Of a stretch of DNA of 64,000 bases, positions 62,429 through 64,000 are shown one piece after another. The notes beneath the pieces are model-generated. The model ran no database searches. It worked only from the letters and a program-made list of their open reading frames with translations, and was not told the origin of the DNA. Source of the DNA: Kofleriaceae bacterium (lineage in GTDB: Bacteria; Myxococcota_A; Polyangia; Haliangiales; Haliangiaceae); NCBI GenBank assembly GCA_020633495.1, contig JACKDR010000007.1, positions 186,001 to 250,000 of the forward strand. The letters run 5' to 3'. Position 1 is the stretch's first letter, and the number at the start of each line of letters is the position of its first letter. Made by a program: the position numbers and the translations under genes.

Positions 62429-63373
62429 CTACCCGACCCGCTGCACGCTGGCCTTGAGCAGGGCCTGGCCGTACTGCCACTGGCCGTCGGGCGTGCGCGC
62501 GCTGACCGCGCGGGTGCGCAGGCCGCCGTGGACGTCGGCCAGCGTCGGCGCGAGCTCGAACGTCTCGCCGCCGGAGGCGCCCGGGTGGCCGCCGGCGCGC
62601 GCGATGTGCAGGAACAGCGCGCCGCACAGCGCGGCGACGACGCGACGCAGGTAGCGAAAGCGTGCGGGCAGCGCCGTGGCGACCGGCGCCTGGTCGTGCG
62701 CCGCGATCAGCAACGCGCTGGCCGCGTCGTCCAGGTCCAGGAACACGGCGACCGCGGCGAGGTCGTACAGCGGGTCGTTGGGGCCGGCGGCGTCCCAGTC
62801 GAGGAACAGCACGCGCTCGCCGTCGTGGATCAGGTTCGACGGGTTGACGTCGTTGTGGCTGAGCACCGGGGCGCGGTCGGGCGGCGGCGGCGCCTCGTCG
62901 AGCGCGCGGCGCACCGCGTCGCCGATCCACGCCGGCAAGGGGAAGCCGGCGAGGCCCGCCCAGATCTCGCCGAGGAACTCCCGCGGATCCTTGCTGGTGG
63001 CGCCGGGCGGGATCGGCAGCGCGTGGACGCGGCGCAGCGCGGCGCCGATCGCGGTGGCGCGCGCGGCCGGGTCGACGAAGCGCGCGACCAGCGATCGATC
63101 GACGACCAGCTCGGTGACCACCGCGTGGCGCGCCTCGTCGACGTGGACGACTCGTGGCGCGACGCCGGCGTCGGCCGCCGCGCGCAGGATGTCGGTGCGG
63201 ACGCGCCAGCCGTCGCGCCGCTCGTGCGGCGGCGCGACCTTGAGGACGTAGGCGTGGCCCGCGGCCTCGACGCGATAGACGCCGGCGCCGGACAGGCCGG
63301 CGGCGATGGGCGCGATCGTGGTGCCGGGGCCGCGCAGCTCGACCGGCAGGCAGGCTTCGAGCTCCGCGCTCAT
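62429..63373 (-). CDS. aminoglycoside/choline-type phosphotransferase
   Basis: This 314-residue kinase-like protein has a Lys in YVLKVAPPHER, the Brenner motif HNDVNPSNLIHDGERVLFLDWDAAGPND and AVAVFLDLDDA, matching APH/choline-kinase family enzymes. It probably phosphorylates a small alcohol or amine. It converges with the Mce operon and has no operator nearby, so it is probably outside the steroid regulon. Confidence 0.8.
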   Translation of the reverse strand: MSAELEACLPVELRGPGTTIAPIAAGLSGAGVYRVEAAGHAYVLKVAPPHERRDGWRVRTDILRAAADAGVAPRVVHVDEARHAVVTELVVDRSLVARFVDPAARATAIGAALRRVHALPIPPGATSKDPREFLGEIWAGLAGFPLPAWIGDAVRRALDEAPPPPDRAPVLSHNDVNPSNLIHDGERVLFLDWDAAGPNDPLYDLAAVAVFLDLDDAASALLIAAHDQAPVATALPARFRYLRRVVAALCGALFLHIARAGGHPGASGGETFELAPTLADVHGGLRTRAVSARTPDGQWQYGQALLKASVQRVG

Positions 63374-63390
63374 CGCGGCACGATACACGG

Positions 63391-63999
63391 TCACGGGCAG
63401 GGCAGGCGCGCGGTGAACCGGTGCAGCGCGGCGTCGAACGCGGCCGGCGTCTCGAGGAACGGGCTGTGGCCCGCGGCGAAGGTCTCGCAGGTGGCGTCGG
63501 GGATGCGCGCGATGCCGGCGCGGTTGGCCCACAGCGGGTTGACCGGATCGCGGGTGGCCCAGGCCACGAGGACCGGCATCCGCAGGGTCGCCGCGACGTC
63601 GCGCAGGTCCGACGCCGGGCTGGCGAAGCTGGTCCACGCCTCGGCCAGCACCGGCGCGATCTCGCGCGCCGACGCGACGATCCGGGCCCGCTGCGCGGCG
63701 GCGTCGGGCTCGCGCAGGACGCGGCGGTAGTAGGCGGCGAAGACGCGCGGGAACCAGCGCGCGCCGCGGGCCCCGGCCCGGAAGCCGCGCGCCAGGGCGC
63801 GGGTGATCAGCCGGGTCGCGAGGCCGCGCCGGAACAGGCCCCCCGGGTTGGCGACCACGAGGCCGCGCACCCGGTCGGGATGGGCCGCGGCGTAGCGGAT
63901 CGCGGCGGCGCCGCCGACCGAGTTGCCGACCAGGAGGACCCGCTCGACCCCGAGGCCGGCGAGGAACCCGGTGAGGATCTCGGCGTAGCGCTCGGCGCT
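63391..63999 (-). CDS. alpha/beta hydrolase, N-terminus beyond window
   Basis: The open frame runs to the window's right edge; the start lies outside. The visible part has the nucleophile elbow VLLVGNSVGGAAAIRYAAAHPDRV, VLVAWATRDPVNPLWA (acid region) and CETFAAGHSPFLETP with the active-site His. It resembles HsaD/MhpC-like or peroxidase-like hydrolases, but nothing ties it to the steroid locus. About 200 residues are visible. Confidence 0.78.
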   Translation of the reverse strand, partial: SAERYAEILTGFLAGLGVERVLLVGNSVGGAAAIRYAAAHPDRVRGLVVANPGGLFRRGLATRLITRALARGFRAGARGARWFPRVFAAYYRRVLREPDAAAQRARIVASAREIAPVLAEAWTSFASPASDLRDVAATLRMPVLVAWATRDPVNPLWANRAGIARIPDATCETFAAGHSPFLETPAAFDAALHRFTARLPCP

Positions 64000-64000
64000 G

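Overview
The window is very GC-rich DNA. The secreted lipoproteins, a bacterial alpha-2-macroglobulin tail and dispersed GC-rich intergenic repeats suggest a Gram-negative myxobacterium-like organism (Myxococcota, perhaps near Haliangium/Kofleriaceae). The lineage is an inference; no rRNA is present to test it.

The dominant content, from about 1.9 to 62.4 kb, is a steroid (sterol) catabolism locus whose proteins resemble those of the actinobacterial KstR and KstR2 regulons. It encodes one TetR-family regulator closely resembling KstR (53118-53786). Eleven copies of a 14-bp palindrome fit TNNAACNNGTTNNA, the consensus known for actinobacterial KstR. Ten of them lie in intergenic or start-proximal DNA, mostly in divergent promoters, and together they frame nearly every catabolic operon.

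Layout. 1-1.7 kb: alpha-2-macroglobulin tail, OsmC-like protein and a small lipoprotein, apparently unrelated. 1.9-9.8 kb (minus): ring C/D degradation operon echA20-ipdA-ipdB-ipdC-crotonase-fadE31-fadE32-fadA6. 9.9-13.4 kb (plus): SDR, cofG, cofH. 12.9-19.0 kb (minus): acyltransferase, ipdF, LLM oxidoreductase, F420:NADP reductase, cofE, cofD, cofC. The named coenzyme F420 pathway genes cofC, D, E, G and H are therefore all downstream of steroid operators. 19.1-20.0 kb: first KshA-like Rieske oxygenase. 20.4-29.3 kb (minus): fadE27-fadE26-ltp3-ltp4-two DUF35 proteins, then ferredoxin, aldehyde dehydrogenase, nitronate monooxygenase-like enzyme and SCP2 protein. 29.4-33.8 kb: hydrolases, alcohol dehydrogenase and an acyl-CoA ligase. 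34.0-39.9 kb (plus): fadD19, second kshA, SDR, amidohydrolase-like and KstD-like flavoprotein. 40.0-42.6 kb: probably unrelated genes, including an SDR interrupted by a stop codon. 42.6-45.5 kb (minus): fadE30, its partner and a flavin reductase. 45.5-47.9 kb (plus): SDR and a GH5 lipoprotein. 47.9-53.1 kb (minus): DUF1835 protein, then fadD3, SRPBCC protein and kstD. 53.1 kb: kstR. 53.8-62.4 kb: two divergent lipoproteins, a FadL-like outer-membrane protein and an Mce/Mla transporter with two ATPases, two permeases and two Mce proteins. 62.4 kb to the end: a kinase-like phosphotransferase and a truncated alpha/beta hydrolase.

Working model (inference): sterol enters through the FadL/Mce system. 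Side chains, including C24-branched phytosterol chains, are removed by FadD19, FadE26/27 and Ltp3/4 with the DUF35 proteins. KstD and KshA open the nucleus, and FadD3, IpdF, FadE30, EchA20, IpdAB, IpdC, FadE31/32 and FadA6 finish rings C and D. Ring A/B cleavage (HsaA, C, D), a cytochrome P450 and a KshB reductase were not seen and must lie elsewhere if present.
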